The notes beneath the pieces are model-generated. The model searched no databases and had not been told where the DNA came from. It saw nothing but the letters and a program-made list of their open reading frames with translations. From an uncultured Clostridia bacterium (GTDB lineage Bacteria; Bacillota; Clostridia; Oscillospirales; Ruminococcaceae): a stretch of DNA of 64,000 nucleotides. Numbering within the stretch: position 1 is the first letter of the stretch; each line of letters opens with the position of its first letter. The stretch spans positions 1-64,000 of the forward strand of contig CAMVDP010000002.1 in assembly GCA_947166275.1 (NCBI GenBank), given 5' to 3'. This document shows, piece by piece, positions 16,189-26,930 of this stretch. Position numbers and translations under genes: made by a program.

Positions 16189-17718
16189 TTATTTTTCCTT
16201 GACATCCGCGAGATAACCGTCGAAATCTTCGGTCACTTTCTTATCGGGAGCCTTGGTGACAAGCGATACCACGATATCAGCAATAAGCGCCACGACGAAA
16301 GCGGGAAGCAGCTCGTAGATATTGAACGCGCCGCCGAGAGGTCTTACGACAAACTTCCAGACGAATATCACGATCCCGCCGCCGAGAAGTCCCGCAATAG
16401 CACCATATTTGTTTGAGCGCTTCCAGAGAAGTGCAAGCAGCATGATCGGACCGAATGTCGCTCCGAAGCCTGCCCACGCGAAGGATACTACACCGAATAT
16501 CGAGCTGTCCTTGTCCCACGCGATGATGATCGCGACTAACGCTATAACAAACAGCACAAGTCTCGCAACGAGCATCGAAGCGCGCTCCGAAAGCTTCAGC
16601 TTGAACACGCCTTTGAGGATATTCTCGGACATACTCGAAGAAGCCGCAAGAAGCTGGGAGTCCGCTGTGGACATCGTGCAGGCGAGTATGCCGGCGAAGA
16701 TGAGCCCCGCGAATACCGCCATCAGCGCGCCGTTGTCATTCATAAGGAACGCAAGCTTGATTATCGCGGTCTCGGATTCCGAGCTGGTAGTGAGAGCCTC
16801 GATAGAGCCCTGCGATGTGAGTGTGTTCGCGATAATGCCGATGAATGCCGCAACGCCCATGGAAAGGACTACCCATACCGTCGCGATACGGCGTGATGTC
16901 TTGATCTTGTTGTGGTCGCCTATCGCCATAAAGCGAAGCAGGATGTGCGGCATGCCGAAGTAGCCGAGTCCCCACGCGAGCGTGGAGATGATGTCAAGGA
17001 AGCCGAAGGGTGAAGCGCTGCCGTCACCGTTATGGTTCTCAAAGAGCGTGAGGTAGCCGTTAAGACCCTTGGCGTTCTCGATAACGTTGTCAATGCCGCC
17101 CGCGCTGCTCACACCGAAGATCAGCACAACGATCAGAGCGGTGGTCATTACGATGCTCTGGATAAGGTCGGTGGTGCTCGCCGCGAGGAAGCCGCCGATG
17201 CTGGTATAGAGAATGATAATAAGCGCGCTTATTATCATCGCGAGGTGGTAATCCCAGCCGAAGAGCTGCTCAAACAGCTTGCCGCACGCCGAGAAGCCGG
17301 ATGCAGTGTACGGAATGAAGAACACGAGGATTATCAGTGCCGAGATGCCGAGGATCACGTTCTTGTTCTCGCCATAACGCTTCGAGAAAAAGTCCGGTAT
17401 AGTGATAGCATTTATCCTGTGCGAGTACACACGAAGCCTTCTCGCGACGATGAGCCAGTTGAGGTAGGTGCCTACCGCGAGACCGATAGCCGTCCAGCCA
17501 ACCTCCGCGCAGCCGCAGAGATACGCAAGTCCGGGCAGACCCATGAGCAGGTAGCTGCTCATATCCGATGCCTCGGCACTCATCGCGGTGACAATGGGAC
17601 CGAGCTTTCTTCCGCCGAGGTAAAAGTCCCCGACGTCGTTGTTCTTTCGTGAGAATATCACGCCTATTATTACCATGAGAGCGAGATACGCTACGATAGT
17701 AATGATAATTACTGTCAT
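16189..17718 (-). CDS. putP: Sodium/proline symporter family (PutP-like)
   Basis: A 509-residue sodium:solute symporter with about 13 hydrophobic segments. The N-terminal FYLGGRKLGPIVTAMSAEASDMSSYLLMGLPG block and the MSTADSQLLAASSS block near residue 345 (Na+ site) are characteristic of PutP proline symporters. On homology it imports proline with sodium. The gene starts inside the stop of the GH13 gene (ATGA), so the two are co-transcribed. This neighbour is a glycosidase rather than a proline enzyme, which leaves some doubt about the real substrate. Confidence 0.88.
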   Translation of the reverse strand: MTVIIITIVAYLALMVIIGVIFSRKNNDVGDFYLGGRKLGPIVTAMSAEASDMSSYLLMGLPGLAYLCGCAEVGWTAIGLAVGTYLNWLIVARRLRVYSHRINAITIPDFFSKRYGENKNVILGISALIILVFFIPYTASGFSACGKLFEQLFGWDYHLAMIISALIIILYTSIGGFLAASTTDLIQSIVMTTALIVVLIFGVSSAGGIDNVIENAKGLNGYLTLFENHNGDGSASPFGFLDIISTLAWGLGYFGMPHILLRFMAIGDHNKIKTSRRIATVWVVLSMGVAAFIGIIANTLTSQGSIEALTTSSESETAIIKLAFLMNDNGALMAVFAGLIFAGILACTMSTADSQLLAASSSMSENILKGVFKLKLSERASMLVARLVLFVIALVAIIIAWDKDSSIFGVVSFAWAGFGATFGPIMLLALLWKRSNKYGAIAGLLGGGIVIFVWKFVVRPLGGAFNIYELLPAFVVALIADIVVSLVTKAPDKKVTEDFDGYLADVKEK

Positions 17719-19286
17719 TTTTTCTTCTCCTTGCTTGTTTTCAGTTCATATATGCCAGCAGAGCGAGGCTTTATCGTGACTTTTGAGCCGTTGATGTCAA
17801 CAGCGCCCTGGTTGAGCCGGTATACCAGATTTTCAGGTTTTCCCTTGAAAGTGAAGGCAGCTTCCTTATCCGTAGGGTTGAGGATGACGAGCATGCTCTT
17901 ATTCTTGAAGCTTCGCACATATACGAGCGGTTCGCCGGGCTTGCCGTCGCAGATGAACTCGATGTCTCCGCGACTCTGCAGAGCCTTGTGTTCCGCACGC
18001 AGCTCCAGGAGCTTCTTTACCTCGCTGTACAGCGATCTGTCATCATTTATCTGCGCACTGACCGTCGGGCGGTCGTCAGCGGGGTCTATGGGGATATACA
18101 GTCTGTCGCGGGGCGCAGCACTGAAGCCGGCGTTCACGGAGCTGTCCCACTGCATCGGCGATCGTGAGCCTGTACGCTCATAGCCGCCCTCGACCGACGG
18201 GATATCCTCCACGTATCTCATGCCTATCTCGTCGCCGTAGTAGATGAACGGCGCTCCGGGCATCGTCAGCAGGAACGCGAACGCCATTTTCAGTTCGTCT
18301 CCGTGCAGGTACTTCGCAAGCCTTGTCATGTCGTGGTTGCCCGAGGGAATGCAGATAAGGCCTTCCTTACCGGCTTTTCTCCGGCTTTCGAGATAGCGCT
18401 CCACGAACTTCGACGCGTCGCCTTTACCGCCGAAGAACGGGGCATCGCACCTGAACAGGTCGTTATAGTGCGAAGGTCCGAAGTGCAGCAGAAAGTCCAT
18501 GTGGAACCCGCCGAGCAGCGATTTGTCCGGCTCACCCCACTCGGATACCATCGCGGCATCAGGGAACTCTTTGTCGAGGAACGCTCTCACGTTCTGCCAG
18601 AGCTTTATCGTGCCCTTGCCGTCCTCGTCGCACTTGACGAGCGAGTGCGCCATGTCGACTCTGAACCCGTCGCAGCCCATACCGAGCCAGAAACGCATGA
18701 TGTCCTTCATCGCTTCGAGTGTAGCCTTCGCGCCTTCGGAGTCCATTGACTGCTGCCACGGCTTGTCCGGGTCGGGCTTGTAGCAGCCGTAGTTGAGCGC
18801 GGGCTGATGCGAGAAGAAGTTCACGCCGCAGGCTCCCACGCGCTCGGAAATACCGATGAGTCCGTTCATGCCGTATGGCGTTTCCCAGGTGTTGTCCGTC
18901 CATATATAGCGGTCGGTGTATTCATTTTTCGCAGCCTTGCAGGACTCCCTGAACCACTTGTGCTCCCATGATGTGTGACCGGGAACGAGATCGAGCAGGA
19001 TGTGCATACCGCGCTTGTGAGCTTCACCGAACAGCCGTTTGAGATCGTCATTCGTACCGTAGCGGGGTGCCGCGAGATAATAGTCACGCACATCATAGCC
19101 CGCGTCAAGGAACGGCGAGTCAAAGCATGGATTCATCCATATCGCGTTGCAGCCGAGACCGCGGATATAATCGAGTTTTTCGGTAATACCGGAAAAGTCT
19201 CCGATTCCGTCCGAGTTGGTGTCATTGAAGGATTGGGGGTATATTTCATAGAATACGGCTTCGTCAAGCCAGCCGACTTTGTTCAT
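17715..19286 (-). CDS. GH13 alpha-glucosidase/alpha-amylase family enzyme
   Basis: A 523-residue intracellular (no signal peptide) GH13 enzyme. The catalytic residues are visible: nucleophile Asp in GCDGFRVDMAH, acid/base Glu in VSEWGE, and the transition-state Asp in SGNHDMTR. The N-terminal VFYEIYPQSFNDTNSDGIGDFSGI is common to oligo-1,6-glucosidase and alpha-glucosidase subfamilies, so short alpha-glucans are likely substrates. The C-terminal 80 residues form the usual beta-sandwich domain C. ATG at 19286 has GGAGGT; the longer frame to 19334 has no ribosome binding site. It leads the putP operon. Confidence 0.9.
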   Translation of the reverse strand: MNKVGWLDEAVFYEIYPQSFNDTNSDGIGDFSGITEKLDYIRGLGCNAIWMNPCFDSPFLDAGYDVRDYYLAAPRYGTNDDLKRLFGEAHKRGMHILLDLVPGHTSWEHKWFRESCKAAKNEYTDRYIWTDNTWETPYGMNGLIGISERVGACGVNFFSHQPALNYGCYKPDPDKPWQQSMDSEGAKATLEAMKDIMRFWLGMGCDGFRVDMAHSLVKCDEDGKGTIKLWQNVRAFLDKEFPDAAMVSEWGEPDKSLLGGFHMDFLLHFGPSHYNDLFRCDAPFFGGKGDASKFVERYLESRRKAGKEGLICIPSGNHDMTRLAKYLHGDELKMAFAFLLTMPGAPFIYYGDEIGMRYVEDIPSVEGGYERTGSRSPMQWDSSVNAGFSAAPRDRLYIPIDPADDRPTVSAQINDDRSLYSEVKKLLELRAEHKALQSRGDIEFICDGKPGEPLVYVRSFKNKSMLVILNPTDKEAAFTFKGKPENLVYRLNQGAVDINGSKVTIKPRSAGIYELKTSKEKKK

Positions 19287-19343
19287 AGCGTTACCTCCGT
19301 TCATGTTTTGAGCTCCGCAATGCCGGGAGCACATGATATATTG

Positions 19344-19373
19344 ATTTTACTACATTCCGGGGCATAAAATCAA
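19344..19373 (-). promoter_or_regulatory. Putative promoter of the GH13-putP operon
   Basis: TTGATT and TAAAAT on the minus strand separated by 18 bases, about 50 bases ahead of the GH13 start. Weaker match than the other promoters here. Confidence 0.5.
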
Positions 19374-19478
19374 TTAACAATAGCAACAAATATACTATCT
19401 CCGATTTGTTACGAATGACGATACAGAGCCCTGTCCGGCAGCCGTTTGGCCATAATGCACAAATTTTGGAGCCTTCCG

Positions 19479-19507
19479 TTGAAATATACTTTTGTTTGTG
19501 ATATAAT
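19479..19507 (+). promoter_or_regulatory. Promoter of the third EAL gene
   Basis: TTGAAA and TATAAT with a 17-base spacer and TGA before the -10; predicted transcription start about 30 bases upstream of the ATG at 19548. Confidence 0.8.
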
Positions 19508-19547
19508 ATAATCATGTTATTATATCGATTTTGCGCGGAGGTTCAAA

Positions 19548-21251
19548 ATGTACATGAACGACAGTACGGCGGAAACACTTAAAATGCTTCTGAAATTTGC
19601 AGCAGCCGGAACAATTACTAACGAAGTATATAAAAACGCATGTGAGAAGGTAAAGGTCGAAAAGCTGTACTATGACATGGATCTCGGAGACTCCGGACGT
19701 TACCGCGACAAACGCACACGGGAAGTCGTGATACACGGCACCAAAGTTGGCAATAACATAGTGTTGTACAACAGCGGCAGAAAGACCGGCATTAAACTCA
19801 TGTTCCCGTATTATTACGACGGACGCGAGTTTGTTCACGCTTTTATAGAGTTCTCGGAAGACGTCAGCGGATCCGATATCGATAAGGATCAGTATGCTGT
19901 TCTCGCAGACGCGATATATGTCATCGCGAGCCGCGAAAATATGCGAAGCATGCTGGATTTCGCGGAAGCCACCGACGCACAGTCCGGCATCCCGAATGTC
20001 ATCCATATCACCAAACGCTTCGACAATGAAATAATGAAGACCGGCAAGGGTGAGGAATACGCCGTTCTGTACATAAACCTCCAGAACTTCAAATACATCA
20101 ACGAGACCGCTACCTCAAAGTGCGGCGATGAAGCGATAATCAAGTATTCGTGGATAGTCCACGGGTTCGTTGAGCCGTACGAGAGCCTTGCCAGAATGGG
20201 CGGCGACAACTTTACCGCGTTCGTAAGGAAGGAGAATCTCCAGAGCATCCTCGAAAAGCTGCACAGCGTAACGCTGAACAAGCTCGAAAACGCACCCGGA
20301 AGGACCTTCGAGATATCCTCGTGGATAGGTGTGTCGCAAGGTATACCACATGACCCGAGACCGTTCAACGCACGCCTTAACGAAGCATCTACCGCCTGCG
20401 GCATAGGCAAGACGAAGCTGAAACAGAATGTCGTTTTCTTCTCCGAAGAACTGAAAATGATGATGAACCGCGGCCGCGAGATAATGTCGATGTTCTACCC
20501 CGCTATCAAAAACCGTGAATTTCACCCGTTCTTCCAGCCCAAGGTGAACATGGAAACGGGTGCGCTCGTAGGCTTTGAGGCGCTCTGCCGCTGGATCCAC
20601 GAGGGACGGTTCATCTTCCCCGACCAGTTCATACCGGTACTCGACAAGGAGGGTCTGATACACGACCTCGACATGGCAATATTCCGCGAGACATGCAGGA
20701 TCATAAAGGAATGGAAGGATATGGGGCTCAAGCCGCCGCGCGTATCCTCCAACTTCTCACGTAAGAACCTGTTTATCCCCAACATCGAGGAGATGATCTA
20801 CGACACGATACTTGAGACCGGCATCTCGACCGACGATGTTGAGGTGGAGATAACCGAGAGCGTGCAGGAGTCCGAGACCGAGCGGCTCTTCGGCTTCGTC
20901 CGCAGGCTCAAGGAGTTCGGCATCCACATCTCGATAGATGACTTCGGAACGGGATACTCTTCGCTTATGCTGATACACAATATCGACGCGGATATACTCA
21001 AGATCGACAAGAGCTTCGTTGACGCTCTGCCCGGCGACCACAAGTCGGAGGTGCTTATCGAAAGCATTATCGGGATCGCGAAAAACCTCAATATGGCGCT
21101 GATCGCGGAAGGTGTCGAAACTGCCGAACAGGGCAGAGAGCTCGTGCGTCTCGGCTGCCCTATCGCACAGGGCTACTTTTACAGCAAGCCGGTGGAGAAA
21201 GATGCCGCCTGCGAGATGATAAAAAGCGATCCGTTCAAGCCTGTGATATAA
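19548..21251 (+). CDS. Cytoplasmic GGDEF-EAL protein, likely c-di-GMP phosphodiesterase
   Basis: A 567-residue soluble protein. Residues 1-125 are an unrecognised N-terminal sensor-like domain without membrane segments. The GGDEF domain (about 135-300) has GGDNF in place of GGDEF, losing the Glu that helps bind metal, so cyclase activity is unlikely. The EAL domain (about 320-560) is complete: FEALCRW, SSNFSRKNL, EITES, DDFGTGYSSL, LKIDKSF, EGVET and AQGYFYSKP. It should degrade c-di-GMP, possibly with GTP as a regulator at the GGDNF site. ATG at 19548 has GCGGAGG. It has its own promoter and terminator. Confidence 0.9.
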   Translation: MYMNDSTAETLKMLLKFAAAGTITNEVYKNACEKVKVEKLYYDMDLGDSGRYRDKRTREVVIHGTKVGNNIVLYNSGRKTGIKLMFPYYYDGREFVHAFIEFSEDVSGSDIDKDQYAVLADAIYVIASRENMRSMLDFAEATDAQSGIPNVIHITKRFDNEIMKTGKGEEYAVLYINLQNFKYINETATSKCGDEAIIKYSWIVHGFVEPYESLARMGGDNFTAFVRKENLQSILEKLHSVTLNKLENAPGRTFEISSWIGVSQGIPHDPRPFNARLNEASTACGIGKTKLKQNVVFFSEELKMMMNRGREIMSMFYPAIKNREFHPFFQPKVNMETGALVGFEALCRWIHEGRFIFPDQFIPVLDKEGLIHDLDMAIFRETCRIIKEWKDMGLKPPRVSSNFSRKNLFIPNIEEMIYDTILETGISTDDVEVEITESVQESETERLFGFVRRLKEFGIHISIDDFGTGYSSLMLIHNIDADILKIDKSFVDALPGDHKSEVLIESIIGIAKNLNMALIAEGVETAEQGRELVRLGCPIAQGYFYSKPVEKDAACEMIKSDPFKPVI

Positions 21252-21255
21252 ACCG

Positions 21256-21291
21256 AAAGCCCGGAAGCTTCCGCTTCCGGGCTTGCTTTTA
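21256..21291. terminator. Bidirectional intrinsic terminator
   Basis: An 11-12 bp stem (AAGCCCGGAAG and its complement) with a short loop is followed by TGCTTTT. It lies between the convergent EAL and diguanylate cyclase genes. Confidence 0.8.
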
Positions 21292-22632
21292 TGATATCGA
21301 TGCCTTGAACATCTTCTTGTTCTCGTACATTGCGGTATCGGCACGTTCAAACACATCGCGGACGCACCTGTCATTCCTGCTGTCGAAGCAGGAAACTCCG
21401 CCGGCCACCGTGACGAGCCTCGTGCGGCGGTGCTCCTTCACCATGCCGTCGATCTGTCCCATGAGCACTCCGCGGTCTTTATAGTCGCTGCCCATGAGTA
21501 TCACAGTGAACTCATCGCCGCCTATGCGGAACACCGGGCTGTGCTTGAAGGTCTTGCAGATCATATCGCACGCGCTCTTGATGAACTCATCGCCCGCAAT
21601 ATGACCAAGCTTGTCGTTGATCTCCTTGAGTCCGTTTATATCGAACACCGCGATAGCAAAGTCATGTACATCGCCGTCCATTATCTTGCGGTTGAGCTCC
21701 TCCTCCATCGCGGTATACGCGTGCTTGTTGCGCACCGATGTGAGCGAGTCGTGGTTCGCGACCTCTATCGCGTTTCCGAGCGCCTCACGGAACGCTGTCT
21801 CACGACGCTTGTCCGCGTCAATGTTGATAACGCCGATGACGATATGATTCGGGTCGTGCTTCGGCTTTACCGCAAGCATCGAAACGTACTGCAAACGTCC
21901 GCCGAGAAGCTGGCGGTAAGTGATCGTTAGGGTGCCGTTCATGTTCAGGTTTCCGATGAAGCGCTCACACTCAAGCTCGCTGAGCACGCGTGAACAGTCT
22001 GCCGGATCGACAAACTCCTTGATATCCGCCTGCGCGGAATCAAAGAAATTGTCGCCCTTTTTGTTCACGCCGAGCTTTGCATACTGCTCGCTGGAGCTGT
22101 ATTCTATAAAGCTGTAGTTGCGTGAATCTATGTAGTAGATCACCTCGTAACGGCTGGCAAGTGCCATCGCGATATGCGAGTACACCTCGATAGCCTCACG
22201 TTCTGCCTGCTCACGCTTTACCTGCGCGTCCACATTGCGCACGCCGATGATGATATACCCGTCATCTGCACCGGTGCCGCGGATGGTCTTGAGGTGGTAG
22301 TGACACGGCTCGCCGTCTGTCATCAAACGGTAGTCAAGCGTAAACGAGCTGCCGTTCTTCACTGCTTCGAGGACGTTTTCCTTGCTGAATACCTTGAGGA
22401 ACCTGTCCTGGTCTGCGGGAAAAATAAGCTTCTTGCAGTTCACGATCGTATCTCCGAAAAAGTCATCACCGCGCGACAGCTCGGAAAGCACCTTTTCCTC
22501 ACCCGTGGCTTTATATTCCACATAGTGGTCATTCCGGGTATTGATATAATACACGCTTTCATAGTCATTTGCAAGCGCCAAAGCAAGCCGTGAAAAGGTC
22601 AGGCTATCTTTATCCGTAAGTATTTCACCCAT
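21289..22632 (-). CDS. Diguanylate cyclase with two PAS-like sensor modules
   Basis: The 447-residue soluble protein has two related modules (about residues 5-140 and 145-285), each opening with a LALA-x2-YE-x3-YYI segment, carrying a GD[DN]FF motif, and closing with an IIIGV/IVIGV-x-N-[VI]-D strand. A GGDEF domain follows (about 290-447) with intact FRIGGDEF and NDKLGH-type metal region (DINGLKEINDKLGH), so it should make c-di-GMP from two GTP. The RxxD inhibitory site that normally lies five residues before the GGDEF motif is absent (FKHS instead). ATG at 22632 follows AGGAGAG; the longer frame lacks a site. The same module occurs three times in the protein at 29115-30875. Confidence 0.9.
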   Translation of the reverse strand: MGEILTDKDSLTFSRLALALANDYESVYYINTRNDHYVEYKATGEEKVLSELSRGDDFFGDTIVNCKKLIFPADQDRFLKVFSKENVLEAVKNGSSFTLDYRLMTDGEPCHYHLKTIRGTGADDGYIIIGVRNVDAQVKREQAEREAIEVYSHIAMALASRYEVIYYIDSRNYSFIEYSSSEQYAKLGVNKKGDNFFDSAQADIKEFVDPADCSRVLSELECERFIGNLNMNGTLTITYRQLLGGRLQYVSMLAVKPKHDPNHIVIGVINIDADKRRETAFREALGNAIEVANHDSLTSVRNKHAYTAMEEELNRKIMDGDVHDFAIAVFDINGLKEINDKLGHIAGDEFIKSACDMICKTFKHSPVFRIGGDEFTVILMGSDYKDRGVLMGQIDGMVKEHRRTRLVTVAGGVSCFDSRNDRCVRDVFERADTAMYENKKMFKASIS

Positions 22633-22764
22633 GCTGACTCTCCTGTTCTCGGTAATGCAAAACACAGCTGTTTTACGAAAAAAATTACTTAATTATTTTA
22701 CCACATTTTTAGGGAAATGTCAAGTAATATGATATCATTGATATACGTTCTCCGCCGTCAGAAC

Positions 22765-22797
22765 AAAAAACGGGCGGTGCACTGCTGCACCGCCCGG
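22765..22797 (-). terminator. Intrinsic terminator after tspO
   Basis: A stem of CGGGCGGTGCA and its complement is followed on the minus strand by TTTTTTG. Confidence 0.85.
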
Positions 22798-22807
22798 ACT
22801 GCCGCGC

Positions 22808-23293
22808 TTACCCGTTCAGTATGAAAAATCCAACGGACAGATACGCCGCAAACAGCGTCCACGCAAGATACGGGAGCATCAGATATGCCGCGCTCCTGCG
22901 CACCCTGAAGAACACGACCGCCGTGAGCGATATCAGCACGATCATCATAATGACTACCGCGACCGCAACACTGTTGGAGCGCAGCCCGAAGAACGCGGGC
23001 GACCACAGCACATTGGCAACGAGCTGCAGCCAGTACAGGTCGAGTGCCTGCTTCTTTACCGCGCTCACGGACTCGTTCACCTGATACGCAGCGAAGCCCA
23101 TGAGAGCATACATTATCCCCCATACTACCGGGAATATCCACCCCGGCGGAGCAAGCGGCGGCTTGACGAGTGTATCGTAATATGCGCTGAAGCCCTCTCC
23201 TGCCATCGCGCTCGCAACAGCTGCGGAAAGCGCTCCTGCCAGCTCCGCGGAGAGCACGAATATCAGCAGGTCGGACACCTTTACCTTTGTCAA
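22808..23293 (-). CDS. TspO/MBR family membrane protein
   Basis: A 161-residue protein with five hydrophobic segments. It has the TspO hallmark PPLAPPGWIFPVVWGIMYALMG near residues 42-63 and the WSPAFFG motif near residue 95. Bacterial TspO proteins bind porphyrins and are linked to stress and redox responses. TTG at 23293 is the chosen start because GGGAGG lies just upstream and the resulting length is normal for the family; an ATG at 23362 would add 23 untypical residues and has no ribosome binding site. The Shine-Dalgarno bases are part of the hairpin at 23295-23349. It follows tgt on the same strand. Confidence 0.88.
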   Translation of the reverse strand: MTKVKVSDLLIFVLSAELAGALSAAVASAMAGEGFSAYYDTLVKPPLAPPGWIFPVVWGIMYALMGFAAYQVNESVSAVKKQALDLYWLQLVANVLWSPAFFGLRSNSVAVAVVIMMIVLISLTAVVFFRVRRSAAYLMLPYLAWTLFAAYLSVGFFILNG

Positions 23294-23294
23294 G

Positions 23295-23349
23295 AAAAAA
23301 CCTCCCTTCGGAAAAGACCTGTTTCGGTACAAGTTTATTCCGAAGGGAG
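23295..23349 (-). promoter_or_regulatory. Terminator-like hairpin overlapping the tspO ribosome binding site
   Basis: Two perfect 12-base arms (23338-23349 and 23302-23313, CTCCCTTCGGAA and its complement) enclose 24 bases. On the minus strand the second arm ends in GGGAG and is followed by GTTTTTTC and then the TTG start. The structure would both terminate the tgt transcript and hide the tspO Shine-Dalgarno. A TATAAT lies at 23354-23359 but has no good -35. Confidence 0.7.
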
Positions 23350-23382
23350 CGGAATTATACATAAGATGTCACAGCCGGCGCA

Positions 23383-25093
<1,711 letters not shown>

Positions 25094-25107
25094 ATATTAT
25101 CCCTTTC

Positions 25108-26142
25108 TTATGAAATGAACATACTGTCGCCGAACGAGAAGAACCGGTAGCGCTCCTCTATCGCGGTGCGGTACGCGGCAAGCGTCTTTTCCCGCCCGAG
25201 GAACGCACTGACAAGCATTATCAGCGTGCTTTCCGGCAGGTGGAAATTCGTTATCAGCCCGTCGATGACTCTGAACTCATAGCCGGGGTAGATGAATATT
25301 CCCGTGCTCTCGGAGCAGGCACACACCTCGCCGTACTTCTGTGCGCAGGCTTCGAGCGTGCGGCAGCTTGTTGTTCCGACTGCGATGACACGCCCGCCGT
25401 TTTTTCTGTGCTCCGCTATCTTCTGCGCGGTCACATCGGGTATCGAAAAATGCTCAACGTGCATCTTGTGGTCGAGGATATTGTCCTCCTTGACCGGACG
25501 GAAAGTCCCAAGCCCGACATGAAGCGTCACGAACGCTGTGTCCACGCCCTTTTCGCGTATGGCTTCAAACACCCTGTCCGTGAAGTGCAGCCCCGCCGTG
25601 GGAGCTGCCGCGGAGCCGGTCTCACGGCAGTATATCGTGTTATATCTGTCCTTGTTTTTAAGCTTCTCGGTGATGTATGGCGGAAGCGGCATCTGACCAA
25701 TACGGTCAAGGATATCGAAGAACACCCCGTCGAACTCGAAACGCACTATGCGATTTCCGTCGGGGAGCACGCTCTGCACCTCACCGGTAAGCTCGTCCGA
25801 AAACCTGACGCGCGCGCCCTTTTTCAGTCTCCTGCCCGGACGCACTATCGCTTCCCATTCATTGTTTCCGTGCTGCTCAAGCAGCAGAAACTCGCACACG
25901 ACTCCGGTCTGCTCCTTCACGCCGATGATGCGTGCCGGGAACACCTTTGAATCGTTCATCACCAGCAGGTCGCCCTTCCGAAGGTACTTCGCGAGATCAT
26001 AGAAATGATCGTGGGTCATCTCCCCGCTTTCGCGGTCTATCTTCATCAGCCGGGAGCTGTCACGCGGTTCAAGCGGGGTCTGCGCGATAAGCTCCTGCGG
26101 CAGGTCATAATAAAAATCCGATCTTAACAATTGTTCCTGCAT
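25108..26142 (-). CDS. queA: S-adenosylmethionine:tRNA ribosyltransferase-isomerase
   Basis: A 344-residue enzyme that adds the ribosyl group of AdoMet to preQ1 in tRNA to make epoxyqueuosine. It has the family start RSDFYYDLPQELIAQTPLEPRDSSRLM, the KGDLLVMNDSKVFPARI segment near residue 54, and TAGLHFTDRVF near residue 187. Its first 19 bases overlap the upstream hydrolase gene, so the two are likely translationally coupled. tgt follows one gene later. Confidence 0.97.
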   Translation of the reverse strand: MQEQLLRSDFYYDLPQELIAQTPLEPRDSSRLMKIDRESGEMTHDHFYDLAKYLRKGDLLVMNDSKVFPARIIGVKEQTGVVCEFLLLEQHGNNEWEAIVRPGRRLKKGARVRFSDELTGEVQSVLPDGNRIVRFEFDGVFFDILDRIGQMPLPPYITEKLKNKDRYNTIYCRETGSAAAPTAGLHFTDRVFEAIREKGVDTAFVTLHVGLGTFRPVKEDNILDHKMHVEHFSIPDVTAQKIAEHRKNGGRVIAVGTTSCRTLEACAQKYGEVCACSESTGIFIYPGYEFRVIDGLITNFHLPESTLIMLVSAFLGREKTLAAYRTAIEERYRFFSFGDSMFIS

Positions 26143-26930
26143 TTTTCGAAAAATCCCATTACCCTGTCCTTGTAGTCCGACTCCTCGTCGTATGACGCAT
26201 GGCAGCCGTTCTCATAAATATACAGCTCGCAGCCGAGCCTTCCGGCTATCTCACGCGAGCTTTCAGCGCCGAGTATCATGTCCTTCCCGCCGCCGATGAC
26301 CAGCGTCGGGCAAGTGATACCGCCTGTACGGTCACGGATATCAAAGCTCTCTGAGCTGCCGGCAAGGATCACGAACCTGTCGAGCTGTTCTCTCGTGAGT
26401 ATCTTTGCGAGCGTTTCAAATGCCTTGCGATTCTTCCTGAAGTATTGCTCCGAATACACCGCGCCGGCAAAGCCCATGACCATGTTGTGTGCGTCACCGT
26501 GCTCCGCGGCATCCACCCAGCTCATTATCTGCGCTCTGTGCGAGCCTGATATGCTTGCCGCCGTCGAACCGAGCACAAGCGCGCTCACGAGCTCCGGACG
26601 CTGAGCGGCGATAAGCTGGGCTATCATGCCGCCCTGCGATATTGCAAGCACATACGCTCCGCGTATCCCGAGCTCGTCGAACACCGCTGCGGTGTCGCGC
26701 GCCATGTCTTCGACACTGTACACCGACGGGAGCTTTTTGCGACGGTCGATAAGATACACCGTGTACTCCTCCGCAAACACAGAGTAAGCCGAAGCCACAG
26801 CATCTGCGTTCTCACATACGCTCAACAGGCTAAGCCCCGGCAGTATCACCATCGTTCTGCTGCCCGAACCGAATTTGAACCAGTCCGTTTCAGCACCGTC
26901 CGCGCACGCGGTCTGTATCTGTATCTTCAT
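26124..26930 (-). CDS. Alpha/beta hydrolase
   Basis: A 268-residue alpha/beta-fold hydrolase. The oxyanion/N-terminal strand region is MVILPGLSLLS, the nucleophile Ser is in AISQGGMIAQ near residue 99, a likely Asp lies in GGGKDMI near residue 217, and a His in NGCHASYDEE near residue 246. The exact substrate is unknown; the layout is like small esterases and C-C bond hydrolases. Its start overlaps the hslO stop by four bases (ATGA) and its end overlaps queA by 19 bases. Confidence 0.85.
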   Translation of the reverse strand: MKIQIQTACADGAETDWFKFGSGSRTMVILPGLSLLSVCENADAVASAYSVFAEEYTVYLIDRRKKLPSVYSVEDMARDTAAVFDELGIRGAYVLAISQGGMIAQLIAAQRPELVSALVLGSTAASISGSHRAQIMSWVDAAEHGDAHNMVMGFAGAVYSEQYFRKNRKAFETLAKILTREQLDRFVILAGSSESFDIRDRTGGITCPTLVIGGGKDMILGAESSREIAGRLGCELYIYENGCHASYDEESDYKDRVMGFFEKCRNNC

